From Pisaster brevispinus (taxonomy: Eukaryota > Echinodermata > Asteroidea > Forcipulatida > Asteriidae), in NCBI GenBank assembly GCA_023634235.1, contig JAMKCF010000007.1, positions 19,102,592 through 19,166,591 of the forward strand: a stretch of DNA of 64,000 nt, written 5' to 3'. A program made the position numbers and the translations under genes. The notes under the pieces are model-generated. The model saw nothing but the letters and a program-made list of their open reading frames with translations. It made no database searches and had not been told where the DNA came from. Position 1 is the first letter of the stretch, and every line of letters begins with the position of its first letter. Below, in pieces: positions 21,863 to 33,869 of the stretch.

Positions 21863-22562
21863 ACACATTCAAACACACAAGTAGAAACTTGACTAATTGT
21901 CAAACTATACATGAAATTGCTGAGCAAACCAAACTCAGACATTGGAGGCCATGTAGGCCTACAGTTAACAAGAATTAACTACACGCGTAATGTGTGTATA
22001 AAGACCTTGGGCAAACCATGCTAACAAAATATTGAATGAAGAAATTTTGTCAATATCAATTCAAAAGCATGTAATGATAAAGTACAATAATACAATTGGT
22101 TACACAATAAAGCCAGAAAGACCCACCGCATACACATATGTGTCTGAAAATTTCTTGCCGCAAAAAGCAATAGGAGTTGGGGATGCAGGTGGGTGATTAA
22201 AACATAGTGGAGCTGACATAGATGTGACCTCTATGAATAGCTGTGACAAAGTGAGACAAATTTCTCATCAAGAACAAAAAAAAAACATAAGATACGATGC
22301 TGATTGAATACAACTCGAAACCTTCCTCCTATTGGCTATTAGAAGAGCCAATCAGAACAAATTACCACTGAGCCCTGATTGGTCAAAATAATAGGATTTG
22401 ATTGGTCAATGGAACTTGATCTTGGATCCTTGTTTTTTTACAAAAATTGTCAATTGAGATGGAATTTTTTGTGTCAGCATCAATGTAGGTCAACATTACA
22501 GAATCTAATTGGTTGACAGATCTTGAGCTTTGATCCTTGTTTTGTCACAAAATTGTCAATGG
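21863..22562. other. No feature recognised
   Basis: AT-rich flank between the satellite and the solo LTR. No supported exon. Confidence 0.45.
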
Positions 22563-23853
22563 TGTTATGTTCACACATCCAATCACTAAGCAGGGAGCAA
22601 AATACAAACAACAATATATTCTGACCGGGCAGTGACCTCCCTGTATTCCAGAATCTTCTAAAGCTGCTCAGATGTTTATACGTCTATTTTTAGGAAATTA
22701 TGTAATGTATAAGAAATTGCTAGAAGAGTGTATTTTAGGAAAATGATGTAATGTAAAGAAGTTTGTAGAAATAATAATAATAATATAATAATGGCTTCTT
22801 ATATAGCGCTCATATCCGTCACTCAGTGACGCTCAAGGCGCTTCAACATTAATTTCCTGCAAGGTATGTGGTATGTGGGCTTCGTTTGAAGTGTGAGACC
22901 TACTCCTTTACATAGCACCTTGTAATGGTTTACAAGGTGCTGTGGCGCAATATGCAGCCAATCAAACCAGGAACACTGGGGCGAACCCCTTCTCTTTTCG
23001 ATAAGTGTACTGGGTTCTTTTACGTGCATTACACAACACACGGGGCCAACGGCTTTACGTCCCATCCGAAGGATGGAGCAATAATGGTTAAGTGTCTTGC
23101 TCAAGGACACAAGTGTCACGACCGGGATTCGAACCCACACTCTGCTGAGTCGGAAACACCAGAGCTTGAGTCCGGTGCTCTTATCTGCTCGGCCACGACA
23201 CGCCATAATAATAAGAAATAAGAAATAAGACATTTTTGGAAGATCTGAGACACTATAAATACGGGCTGTGAGAGACTTGCAGGTCTAACGAAGCAGAGAC
23301 GGAGAGAAACCCGGCCGTATGCAACCCAGAGAGATTTTGGAGGCTACAAGTGAAGTGCAGAGCTGAATTGTGTTCTGGAAGAGACAGTTTGTGAACTGAA
23401 TCTGCAGTTCCAGTTTTGGGGTCATCGATTCCTGTATTTGCGACGGTCATCACGCCTTCGCCGTTTCGTCTCGAGCCCGGTCATTAAAGTTGGAGGTGAT
23501 CTTCGCCCCAGTTGCTGCTCATTTTTGCACCGACAAGGACTGAACTGTGTTCACCAGTTTTGGAGTCCACCATTCTTCGTGGTAGTGCCTGCCAAGCTCT
23601 CGCCCGTAAGATCTTCTTATTAATATAAGATCGTTTCTTGATTATTTAATCTCAGCATTGTAAATTGATATTTAGTTAGCATTTTATTGTTATCATCATC
23701 TTTGACGAGTTAAGCGTAACATTATATTAAATCACAACTGTTTATGGTCTTTAAATCAGTGTGATCTTGTTTGATTCTTTGTCACGTCTGGGAAAAGTCA
23801 AACTTTGGATAGCCAACATTTCCGGATAGTTTGGGGATTTTCAGATCGTAACA
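22563..23853 (+). mobile_element. Solo LTR of an LTR retrotransposon, interrupted by a SINE
   Basis: Starts TGTTATGTTCACAC and ends GATCGTAACA, the usual TG...CA, flanked on both sides by ATGG (22559-22562 and 23854-23857), a 4-bp target duplication as made by Gypsy-type integrases. A promoter-like CACTATAAATACGG lies near 23251, followed by a GC-richer transcribed-type region and an ATTAAAG near 23483. Without the SINE the LTR would be about 860 bp. No internal retroviral-type genes follow, so the internal part was lost by recombination between LTRs. Confidence 0.72.
22771..23204 (-). mobile_element. Full SINE with Leu/Ser-type tRNA head, nested in the LTR
   Basis: On the minus strand box A (TGGCCGAGCAGATAAGAGC) and box B (GGTTCGAATCC) form a tRNA head of the long-variable-arm type. 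Then come TTGTGTCCTTGAGCAAGACA and GTAAAAGAACCCAGTACAC body motifs. The end GAGCGCTATATAAGAAGCC carries an ATT-repeat tail. This layout resembles deuterostome SINEs of the Deu/Meta superfamilies, but I cannot assign it. It is the best copy in the window and reference for the degenerate ones. Confidence 0.85.
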
Positions 23854-23857
23854 ATGG

Positions 23858-24515
23858 GCTTTTATGTGTTATATGGTCTCCGTGCATAGCAACAATGTAG
23901 GTCACCTCCACCCATTGACATAAACTGCTTATGGAAATTATTTATTGATACAGCTCTGATACAGCATTGATATACAGCTCTCTGACTGGTTCACAGTTTA
24001 CTCAAACAAGGTTTAATTTGGTTATTATCTGATAAACAGGATCCTCTGTTTGTCACAAGTATGCAATAGAAATTAGAATGTTACAGTTTTCTGAAGTATA
24101 AGCAATGGAAACTACAGTGTTAAAGTTTCTGCACTTTGAGCAACTGTAATGTGTTATTGCACAGAACACAGGTACGAGTGTACTGTAACAACAACATAAA
24201 CATGCCTCTTCAACTATAGTAAGAAGAAACACAATTTAACAACCGCTGAAGCTAAATAAGGCATTTAATCACTTAATGATAAAATGTGATGTTGATATGG
24301 GTACCGGTATATTACTTTGTTTGCTGCATGCATAGCGTGTCATAGAAATAAGACGTATCATGTGACGCACCCTACCAATCAAAAGACAGAATCTTTGAAA
24401 GGGGTTATGTGACGCACTCTAAACCAATCACAAGGTAGATTAATGGGCTGATGTAACATTCTAGTATGTGTTAAATGAAAGCTCTATAATCTCATTTATT
24501 TTACTTTTTTCTTCT
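23858..24515. other. No feature recognised
   Basis: Single-copy-looking DNA after the solo LTR. No exon or repeat supported. Confidence 0.4.
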
Positions 24516-24518
24516 TTG

Positions 24519-24561
24519 AAGATTGATTGATTGATGGACTGATGGACTGATTGATCGATTG

Positions 24562-24604
<43 letters not shown>
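24519..24604. repeat. (GATT)n microsatellite
   Basis: About 21 tetranucleotide repeats of TTGA/GATT with a few interruptions (GGACTGAT, GATC). Confidence 0.97.
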
Positions 24605-24777
24605 TGGAGAAAAATGAAAAGAGTTTTCAGTTTTGGCAGAAAGTGCCTAGTGGTTTTGGCATGGAGAATCACATAATATCCACACAGGCTAAAATGAACT
24701 AAACTGAAGTGAACAATTTCCCCTTTTCAAAAACGTTGATCTATTTATTAACAATTGTCATTGTCCATTGATTGAAG

Positions 24778-24816
24778 ATGGTGCTTCCTTCAGAAGAACT
24801 TCATGCACTTCAAAAG
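24778..24816 (+). CDS. Possible short first coding exon
   Basis: ATG followed by 12 codons (MVLPSEELHALQK) ends at a strong donor, AAAAG then GTAGGT, in phase 0. No next exon could be linked within the window, and the frame is short, so this may be chance. Confidence 0.22.
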
Positions 24817-26022
24817 GTAGGTCATAGGTTTTGCAAAAGTTATATTTAGTTTCTACCCGAACAATTTTTCCGCTATCCAATCAAAAGCCAAAGCCAAAGA
24901 CATTGACAGCATCAGGCTGTGTTAGTGTATATAACACCCATCATCTGATCACTAAATGCCCAGTTGAAAGTGCTTATCTTGACACAAATTCGTCAAAATC
25001 AAACTCTATTTAATGCTTTCTGTATGTTATTAAAGCTTTTTAAGCTGTTAACAAAAATGTAATATTGCCGAAGCAAAAAAAGGTCAGTTAATCTCACCAC
25101 TTCAAATCCTCGACCCAGCTTGCCCATGTAACGTATTATATGCAAATGATGCAAGGGACACGTGACTCATATCACCCGCAAGTGCGTCATAGAACTGTAC
25201 CCACCAGAGGTACGAAGGGTGATGGCCTTGGGTTGGCTCGATGCAGTCTTGAAAATATAAAAAAAAAAATCATAATTTCTTCAGTAATCAGGGGACAAAG
25301 CACAAAATATACTCACCTCGGGTTTCTACAAGGTACACCCTCCTACATATTGCGTTATACAGTCAGACACAATGCCATGGGTGGTATTAAAATCAAGAAA
25401 ATTTCAGCAAACTTTAGAAGTACAACTCTTCTACCCAATACCAACCAGGAAAGAGAAACCAAAATAGTCCTGCCACGCCCGGACCGTTTACTCGAACCAC
25501 CTTGTGAAATCAATGCGCTTTTTTGCGAGCTTGTCTTATGGGAATACCGAAGCAGACACTGTGGTCTCATTGTATTTACAAACAATCAAATAAGTTTTTG
25601 GAATTAAAAAAACACAAATAAAACAATGAAGAAACGGTTTTTAGGATAAGAAGTTCACACAGAACTACTTAGCAAAGTGGTAGGATATGTGAATACCTGC
25701 CTTATGACGCGAGAAGCACACAGGTCAAATTTTTTACACGAATGATTCTGAACAAGCAAATAATGGCGTGTTAACTTGAACAGTGACAGCCCATTTCAAT
25801 TGTGTTTTCCTTGTTAACAAAAACCAGAAGCGGTTTATGGTAAGAATAACACATGAAGCTGAACACTCGTCCTGTTTACGTTCGTTCATTTGGGAGAGGC
25901 ACCATGGAATGATTTGTGTCAAAGATTCGTTTAAACAACAACATTCGGGTCGGTACCAAGCCATCGTCTCTTCGTGTAGAGCTACCACAGAAAGGCTAAA
26001 TAATCCTCACATCATTGAAACC
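24817..26022. other. No feature recognised
   Basis: The longest open stretch (25140-25607, plus) has no recognisable motif. Nothing else stands out. Confidence 0.4.
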
Positions 26023-26133
26023 TAGACACAGTAACTGAAGGGGCGCTCTACTCCTTTTAAAAACGTGTTTGACATCTTCGGTCCAATGTCAAAATTTGTT
26101 TAAAGGAGTACAGCGCCCCAGTTACTGGGTCTA
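26023..26133. mobile_element. Palindromic MITE with perfect 9-bp target duplication
   Basis: Ends TAGACACAGTAACTG and CAGTTACTGGGTCTA are inverted repeats that continue inward (GGGGCGCT-TACTCCTTT). ATTGAAACC lies on both sides (26014-26022 and 26134-26142). At 111 bp it has no coding capacity. A 9-bp duplication is typical of Mutator-like transposases. Confidence 0.9.
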
Positions 26134-27692
26134 ATTGAAACCGATGTTTTTGAGCCCGTCATTTAATTTCCTCTGTCGTCTCGACACGGAGCGAACTCAC
26201 CGCTAGTTTCTGTTGCAAACCCGGATGGAACTTTGATACCTTTTTACTATCATGGAGGAACCATGCTATAGTTCATGAGCTGCATGGTTTTATACGAGAC
26301 TCACAAATTACATTCCCCGATTTTGTAATTACGAACACACTAATGCAAAAAAGGAGATTTACAATTTTTAAAAGGAAAACAATAGATAAATTGAGCATAA
26401 TTTACACAAACGTATAAATTACTAAGATTTTTGTATATGAAGTGTTTTGTATGGACAACCATATCCATCCATTGGCCACACCAATAACAACCACGCCCTT
26501 ACCAAAGTGACCAACGCCAAGGACTGAACAGCATAAGTGACCACACCAATGACCAAGCCCTTACAAAAGTTCACATCAAGGACCACGCCCTTACCATAGT
26601 GACCACACTATATTAAGGGGTACCACGTCCTTATACCAACATATACAAAGAGGACGACCGAGCCCAGGTGTATCACACATGGACATTGTCGAGGTCCAGT
26701 GACCTAAATACAGCTGAAAATACATGTTACACACCTTGCCTATCAATGAAGTATTTTTAAAGTTGGAAAAACGGGGGGGGGAACGCCCCTGCGGAACCGA
26801 TGCCGGCATCATAAATCTAACTTTACCGACCGAAACACTGATGGCACTGTATTAACCTCGCCCATTACTATACTACAACCAGAAATTACTGATACAGTTT
26901 TACCTTCAACTGAAATTATAGTACCTTCAATATGTTTCTGTATTCTTCTGAAAAAAACTGCTCTTTCCAAGATGGAGCTATAGGGGAGGAGGCGGTAAGT
27001 TGACTTAAATCACAAGCTTTGACAAAGTAGGGTGGAGCTGGACATATTTCCTCCCCAAACGCCCTGCCCGTTGTGCTCTTATTGGCTGACCAATCTAACT
27101 TTGGGACCAATCAAATCGTTTTCGCCACTACACCTTTGCTGATTGGTTGTTGGCCCGATCATCTGGATCCGCCAAACAAAGCGCCACAATTGCCATACTA
27201 GGCAGCACATCCAATCGTCAACACAATGACAGTACATGCACATAAAGCACGGAACGCAAAGACTGTAGGAGAAATGCGATATGGTATGCTGAGTATAAAG
27301 CATTTGATAAAATGAACTAGCATTGATCAAAAGATAAAATGAAATGTAGTGTACACAGTGTATCTGACTGAATTATCATAGTTTACAATGACATAAACGA
27401 GTATTTCGATTTTGGAATTTTTTTTTTAAACACTTTGTACCTCCGTGTAGAAGGAAGCTCAATTCCAGTGTCAGCCGCGAACAACAGAGAAGTAGATGAA
27501 AACAGTATAATGAGTAAACCATGATGGGAAATAGACCCCAACAGTATAAATGTTACAATTTCAATTTGAGCTATTGTTGGCTGGCTGGATTAATTTGAGC
27601 GTAAGGACGTTTTCCCGATGAAGGTTGATTCTTGCATTATCTTTTCCATACATTTCAGTTGATGAGCTCGTTATGACCATCGGCTGAACCTA
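26134..27692. other. Non-coding stretch; degenerate GACCACGCCCTTACC repeats at 26460-26640
   Basis: A few imperfect copies of GACCACGCCCTTACCAAAGT occur at 26460-26640. CCAAT words cluster at 27070-27140 (ATTGGCTGACCAATC, GACCAATCAAAT, GATTGGTTG). Neither can be tied to a gene here. Confidence 0.45.
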
Positions 27693-27905
27693 GGGCCTTG
27701 TCACACGAGGCAACTTTTACAGGCAACTTGGAGGCAACCAACTGTAGTGTATGGTACAGGGCCACTTTGGTAGCACAGGAGTATTTTTCAAACGGTGTCT
27801 TATGATCCCCAAGAAAAATATATGAACATTGAATTGTGAATGTCTTTTCTTCATGGAGATTGCCTGGAACTGGTTGCCTGTAAATTGCCTCGTGTGACAT
27901 GGCCC
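27693..27905. mobile_element. MITE with GGGCCTTGTCACACG ends (copy 1)
   Basis: The left end GGGCCTTGTCACACGAGGCA and the right end TGCCTCGTGTGACATGGCCC form long inverted arms that also carry ACAGGCAAC words. A relative lies at 59292-59502. No coding capacity. Confidence 0.85.
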
Positions 27906-29080
27906 AACACGCGAGCTTTTAGAAATGTTTAGTTTTTTTGTGTTGTTAACAAATATTGCTCTGGTTGCTGTAAATTGTTAACCTTTTTTTTAATGGTGGT
28001 TTTCATATAAATTGAAAATTTTCCCCTTTTTGTGTGTGTGTGATTACAGTTACGGTTATGCTACTGCGAATCCATTATTTTGTACGAAATGTCCATAGAA
28101 TAGTGGCTCGTCAACTGACAGACACATAATAACTAAGTAATACGTGTGTGCGTCCACTCCATAAATTGAAGTGAAACAGCGCCCTCGTCACGATTTGTTT
28201 CCTCTTCCTCATTTTGTGCAATTTCATCATGCATCTCATTATGGAGAATATGAATTGAGTAAGAGGTGGCGTACTGTGTGTAGTTTGGCATATGTTTTTA
28301 CGATTTCACTTTCTTTTCGTTTTGACATTGTTTCTTTGTAAGCCAAAACGCCATCCAGTTGATTTCACTGAAAAAAATGTAGAAGTAAAGATTGAGTTAA
28401 TTTAATAAGAAGGCTTGTAAACTGCGCTCCTTTTAGAAGACAATAACTAAACAAAGATACAGTGAGTACCGGGTAAACAGACAATCTGCGTATTATGGTC
28501 CCTGCACACAGTGTATAAGACGAGGGCGAGGTGGATCAGTTCGACTCGGTCTTTGCCTATGGCGTTAACTGATGGCAAGGATGATGGGGATCTGAGACCC
28601 CGCTGGACCGACTCGCCACTGTGTCAGGAAGATTCAACTTTAAACACATACAAGCATGGCTACACATGAGGCATTATATTGTAGGGGAAAAAACCCAAAT
28701 TATAAAACAAACAAACAACAAAACTAATTTCCCGGCCCAAGGGTGGGGATTGATAGGTCAAATTTTATTTTGCTTTTCTTGTTAGATTTGTTTATGCCTA
28801 CAGAATGCTATTTTTTGTATATTTTTATTTATTTATTATTTGTAGAGCTTTCATTTTTGGGATAAAACATTTCCAGATTAATGGCCGAAGTCGCTTGGTT
28901 CAGACGCAGACCTTCACGCCCTACACACCGCCCTCATGTGATTTTCTTGTTATATTTCAATTTCATCAATAGTGTATAGAAGAACTTGACAGTACTTTTT
29001 GTTGCGTAAGTGTATGAACTGCTCGCTAAAACAACTATTTCCTTTTGTTTTGGTATCGAGTTTTCAAACGCTACCGTATT
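27906..29080. other. No feature recognised
   Basis: AT-rich with a short GT run near 28030. No supported gene. Confidence 0.4.
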
Positions 29081-29084
29081 TGCT

Positions 29085-29190
29085 TAGGCAATCATTGTGT
29101 GCAAACTTTAATAAAGGCACATGTAACTTCAGCGATAGAGGCAATTCGTACCGTCACCCGACTGCCGATCCCCTGCCCGGCTAGGGGTAC
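29085..29190 (+). pseudogene. Possible gag-like zinc-finger scrap of a retroelement
   Basis: One frame reads LCANFNKGTCNFSDRGNSYR followed by HP, like the CxxFNxGxC...H motif found in gag-type proteins of some retroelements. It is out of frame with its surroundings and lacks the later Cys residues. Weak call. Confidence 0.25.
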
Positions 29191-29671
29191 AACCCATCCT
29201 CATTCCAACACCTGGAACAAGGGGGTTTCTTGTGCATACAGCAAGAGTGACGATAACAAATTAATTCCATATTCTCGAAACTGTAAAACCTACAGTTCTT
29301 TAAAAAATAAAAATAAAAACATCCGAAATGACAACCCATTAGGAGATAATATGGAAAGTTATGATGACGTAGGGCCATTCACCCGTGCACAGTTAAACTT
29401 TACGCGTAATAAATTTAACATAGGAACCAAGATTCTCAATCGAATTTTAATTGTCATTATTATATGCCTATTTTGTACGGCGTGTCAGCGATAGTCCCGT
29501 TTTTATCTTTTATGTGAAGTTAAGTAACCGAAATTGTAACCATTTTGGCTCTTAAAAGGTTTTTTTTAGGGGCGTTGGGATCTATACGGAGTCCTGCCCT
29601 GCATGAGCGTCAATTTTACGGCTTTGGAGGTAAACAAGTAGGCCTTGTAAAAGGAGATACTCTGTTGATAC

Positions 29672-29803
29672 TCTGTTTGTATCATTAACATTAAATACAA
29701 CTGCTTTTGTTGGTTTTGTTACTTCAGTTAAAATGTTTTGCATCTTCGTAAATTTATTATGGACATCATAAATATCGTCAGCAGCAGCCATACAGTTAGA
29801 CAT
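29672..29803 (-). CDS. Possible first coding exon of a gene divergent from tomosyn
   Basis: ATG at 29803 opens 44 codons, MSNCMAAADDIYDVHNKF then TKMQNILTEVTKPTKAVVF, to a potential donor (ACAGA then GTATCA) in phase 0. The same frame runs on to a stop at 29582, so an unspliced 73-residue product is also possible. The start lies about 950 bp from the tomosyn ATG on the opposite strand, as expected for a shared promoter region. The protein is not recognised and no second exon was found. Confidence 0.3.
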
Positions 29804-30756
29804 CCGGGAACTTCACAGTCAAGCGATGGAGTGCAGACTGAAAAAACAGTGTGCACCTTCAACGCTAAGTGATCCGATCATGCACCCACACATTAGTTAG
29901 AAGTCTCTCATTCTTTCGAAATAAAAACACAAATGTGCAGTGATACCTTAACTTCAGTTTGCTTTTCTATTTTATTGGGGTAGTATTTATTTATTTTAAG
30001 TCAAACAATTAATACTCATTAGACTCTGAGTCGGCACATGTGACGCGGTGTTTCAGGCACTCTAGCACCGACACGTCATTCATGTTAAAAACCTCTTCAA
30101 ACCTTGCTAAGTTTACTTTGATTTTAAAGGCAAGAAAAACAACAGTTCTGCTATGTAAAATAAAATGTGTGCGGGATAAGCAATGAAACGTCATCGGGTA
30201 TGGGTTTATACTTATGTCTCTTTAAATCTTTGGGAACCTATGCCTACACTTTCATCCATAGTATCAAAAGTTGAAGGCATTATAGGAAACTATAACTATT
30301 ATTGCAAAATATTAAAAATGTATTCACGTCCATCATCTTCTGTTCTGTATTTCGAAGGTAAGCATCATGAAGTTAATAATGTAAGCGTACATTTAGTGTT
30401 TGGCGCTCCATACACCACCATGCTAAACACTGTATTCGAAGAGCTAACTGGCTACACCTGCCCTCTGTGTGTACATGTACAATGTATGTACATGTACATA
30501 CCAAGTACTGTATGTATGGCCGGCCAGCGCCAGCAGTAGCCAGTGCAGTAGACTGGCAGTGCAACCCGTCGTGTACACCCTCCGCCGCCTCTCTCTGCCT
30601 GCATTGCAATCTCATACACAACAATATTTGACGGCCGGCCGAAGCAAGGGGCCTGATTTCTGAAAATCAAAATGTTGACCATGGAAAATACTGAGATTTC
30701 GTGAGGATTTTTGTTACTCCCCGAACCTCCTGGGCCGTAGGGTGGAGGTGTGCAAG
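29804..30756. promoter_or_regulatory. Region upstream of tomosyn, possible two-way promoter
   Basis: Lies between the tomosyn start codon and the possible divergent exon. The last 220 bp before the ATG are GC-richer, with two GGCCGGCC-type words (30516-30525 and about 30631-30640) and no TATA box at a sensible distance, compatible with a CpG-type promoter and 5' untranslated region. The transcription start cannot be placed. Confidence 0.35.
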
Positions 30757-30879
30757 ATGAAGCGTTTTCCTTTCAAGAAGGTACTGGATGGGTTAACTTC
30801 GGGCTCGTCAAATTCCACACCAAAAGGAGAGACCGAAATCGCTGAGACGTTGAACTCGGATAATTTTACCGTATGCAAG
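30757..30879 (+). CDS. STXBP5: Tomosyn (syntaxin-binding protein 5), coding exon 1
   Basis: Encodes 41 residues, MKRFPFKKVLDGLTSGSS through EIAETLNSDNFTVCK, ending at donor AAG then GTGGGT in phase 0. Animal tomosyns begin M-[RK]-[KR]-F-x-[IF]-[RK]-K-V-L-D-G-L-T-[AS]-G-S-S, so recognition is strong. Tomosyn is a large WD40-repeat protein with a C-terminal R-SNARE domain that binds syntaxin and SNAP-25 and restrains vesicle priming. The ATG at 30757 is chosen because it fits the family start; the GTG 15 bp upstream is in frame but not needed. The insert of low-complexity Gln and Pro seen in vertebrates between GSS and the E-[IP]-x-E-T-L motif is absent, as usual in invertebrates. Confidence 0.9.
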
Positions 30880-31087
30880 GTGGGTGCGCTCCAGTCTTTC
30901 CCAGCTCCTTACATTTCTGTGTCCATTGACTCCTTAGTAAAATGCATCAGTTTTCCAACAGCTGTCGTGCTGTTTGGGACCTATATTCTGGATTTTATTA
31001 ACCATTTTTTGCATACTTGCATTGCTTGAGAAGAAATAACCGTGTTGTTGTCGGGAAAATATGGTAAATTCTTTTTCAATATTGCAG

Positions 31088-31185
31088 GTCGTCCGCCATG
31101 GATTTCCATTTGAACCTACATCAATGGCATACGACCCGGTGCAAAACATTCTTGCTGTCGGTACAAAGAACGGATCCTTGCGAAT
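31088..31185 (+). CDS. STXBP5: Tomosyn (syntaxin-binding protein 5), coding exon 2
   Basis: After the acceptor TCAATATTGCAG the frame gives VVRHGFPFEPTSMAYDPVQN then ILAVGTKNGSLR, the first beta-propeller blade of tomosyn (family pattern T-V-R-H-G-F-P-x-x-P-x-x-x-A-x-D-P-V-Q). It ends at donor AAT then GTATCC with two bases of a split codon (Ile or Met). The next family segment (F-G-R-P-G-V-x-C-Y-C) was not found downstream in the window, so the following intron exceeds 30 kb or exon 3 escaped me. The exon 1 to 2 intron is 208 bp. Confidence 0.9.
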
Positions 31186-32109
31186 GTATCCTTTTCTTTT
31201 TACCTTATGCAGTCTTAAATTGTTACACTTTAAATTAGGGTGACAATGGTAAAATCACCCTTTTCTCCAACTCTTATTTTTATAATCATATTATCACTAT
31301 AAGTATCAGGGTATGAAATGACCTTGGTTGGTTCATCCATGTATTGACGAATGTGTCATGAGTCAAAGTGACACTCACTGACAGTATCAACTTTACCTCA
31401 CAAACTATGTTGTGACTACACTACACACTATCACATGTACTGTATGTGTACATCTTAAATAATATTTATACTCTAGTTTTTTTTAAAGTAGAATTTCTAA
31501 ATCGGTACATGGGAATGGAGGGGGTGGGGGTTTTACTTTTAGTATTGATTAGCAAAAATGAAATAGTCATGTTTGGAGAGTTTGGGATTAATGAATAATT
31601 AAGGGAGGGAAGGGTGGTGTAAGTCATGACTTGAATTTCTTGTATTAAATTGTGAGTTTTGTGTCTTTTCATGAAGTGGCAAATCTACACCACAGCCCAA
31701 ATTCTGCATTTGGTGAAAATCATCTGTACACATTGGCAGTGATTTGTAACCTAGCTAATTTTCAGGGAAAACAGTTATTACGATTAAGTACACATGTACA
31801 GTATGACTGATACATGTAGTTGTGAAGTTTAGCTTGTTTGTCTGATTCGAAGAGCACATACACAAAGTATGTCTTACAAAGGGACAGATTTTTGACTGAT
31901 TTCTACCGGAGCTTTGTAGTACTATGATTATTGTCCGTGCATACAGTCTACATAAAAAAAAGCTCCCTCTTACATGTACATGTGTTGTATGCCTTGGCCC
32001 ATGTACATGTAGGTGCCAGAAGCAACACTGCATTCAGTTGACAGTTGCTGTAAAATTCTTAAATAATATAAGATACAGATTTTTAAAAGACCGTTACACT
32101 CTCTTGCAA

Positions 32110-33390
32110 TTGAATTTGGAGAGGAAAAAACACTACACTGGAGGGCTTGTATATTAGCTCAAAGTTTTTACTGGAACAACATTGTTACAAGACCATTATT
32201 AAGCACTATTTGTCATTTGTCTATAAATTAGTAAGTTAAGTATACTTCAATATTCAACAGAATTGAAAGTCATTTATTAGACTTAAAATTAGCAGTTGAA
32301 GATAATTTTATTGTTATAAATTAGAGCTAGTAGCTGTAGGCCTTTACAGTGAACTGTTATTATTCAATTGGAAATGCAAGACCGCTGGACTTTTCCGTTT
32401 GCGAGTTTACTGGCCTGGTGCTAAAATTACTAGCTTCGGGCCTGCGATCCAGTGTGAATTTTAAGCCGTGTCATACATGTGCATGTACTTGATGTTCATG
32501 ATATATAAATATTCATGATAATCCAGGGTGCTGAAACTGAATTATTTTACAAAATATTGAATCTCCATAATACACAAGTAAACACATGGATTCAACAAAT
32601 CAAAAAAATGCAAAACATTTCTACACACGAAAAAGTTACGCTTTAGAATGGTGTGACTGGCACCCCCTGAACAGGTACATGTATGGACAAAATAGGGAGA
32701 CCACCAACAATAGGGCTAGATACATGTACATGTAGCTCAGTTGGCAGAGCACCGGCAGGTTCAAATCCTGTTAGTGTTGGTGATCAGTCAATTTGTCTTT
32801 GTTCACCCTACATGTACTGTAGTCTTCATTCTTTATTAGATTTATTCTAAACCTGATTCTTACCCTGCTCACTAACTTACACATTGTACTAAAGACTTGA
32901 GAGAGGTCAAAATGTGGGGTGCATAAGATCTTCAAGTGCACAATACACCAGGACTGGTGTAACCATGCTGAATGTTAAACTGACCATTGTTTCAGGCGTG
33001 GGATTACACAGAGGCCGTGGAGGTCAAAGGCCACTATTGCCCTGGTCTTTACCCTGGTGCCGCAGGGCTTGAATTTGGGCGGAAAATCCACAAGACTGCG
33101 GGGCTTGTAGCTCAAAATGTTTACTAGACCAGAATTTATTTTACAAGACCAAAATGAGTTGAACAAACATGAAGAGAAGGCTATGTAGATCTCAATCAGG
33201 TCTTGTACATGTATATTTTCAGATTCATAATCACAATTTGTTCACTAAGGTACACAATGAGGCAGCCTATTATTTTTCTTAGTTGAAAATGCAAAACCAC
33301 CAGGCTTGTCTGGTTTTGAGTTTACTGGCCCGATGCTAAAATCACCGGCCTTAGGCGTGCGGTCCGGTGTTAACTTTGAGCCTTAGTGCT
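32110..33390. repeat. Two diverged copies of an unnamed repeat (32110-32470 and 33095-33390)
   Basis: Both copies share, in order, GGGCTTGTA-AGCTCAAA-GTTTACT, TTACAAGACCA, TGAAAATGCAA-ACC, GAGTTTACTGGCC and GCTAAAAT-AC followed by a Gly/Cys-rich end CGGTCCGGTGT or CGATCCAGTGT. They are old and carry no coding frame. Confidence 0.6.
32733..32815 (+). mobile_element. Fragment of a tRNA-derived SINE
   Basis: TGTAGCTCAGTTGGCAGAGC (box A) and GGTTCAAATCC (box B) are only about 12 bp apart, so the anticodon part is missing and this is not a tRNA gene. GTCAATTTGTCTTTGTTCAC follows, also seen after the tRNA-like piece at 46458. TACATGTACATG directly precedes the head. Confidence 0.6.
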
Positions 33391-33869
33391 CCTTCACAAC
33401 GTTCTCATTAGACGTTGAGATTTTCCAATGGAAGTGCCCTTTGCAAAATGAAAATGGCCTTGCCCTCTCATAGATGAAACTTCAGGCCTGTTATTTAATG
33501 GTTTGGCTCATTCACGGTCAGAAATAGTTGTTTTCCTTTTGAATTTACAGAATACTCCGGAAGTACATGTAGTCGAGCCTGAAACAGTCCCACAAGTTGT
33601 CTTACTTTTTGTGGTGTACATGTATAGAACTGGAGGTCAGAATAGAGAGCTGTTGCTTGTCAGAGCCCAAACATTTGGGCCGACTCCTTGGGTTTGGGAA
33701 TAATGTGGCCTGAAACAATTGTAAGTTTAACATTCAGTCTGTGCATGGTTAAACCAGTCCTTGTGTATTGTGGACAGATGGCACAGAGAAGAAGAGTGGT
33801 ACAAGTACATGTACAGTAATGTAAGTTAGTTCATATTGTTATTTTTTTTCGCAGAACTCCTGCTCCAGA

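Noticed and set aside
20270..21880. Many overlapping open frames on both strands
   Set aside because: They follow the 26-bp satellite unit, which lacks stop codons in several frames; no splice or codon signal supports translation.
25140..25607. 155-codon plus-strand open frame
   Set aside because: No recognisable domain, no splice context, and biased by an A-run; likely chance.
32733..32780. Functional tRNA gene
   Set aside because: The boxes are only about 12 bp apart, so the anticodon arm is missing; it is a SINE remnant.
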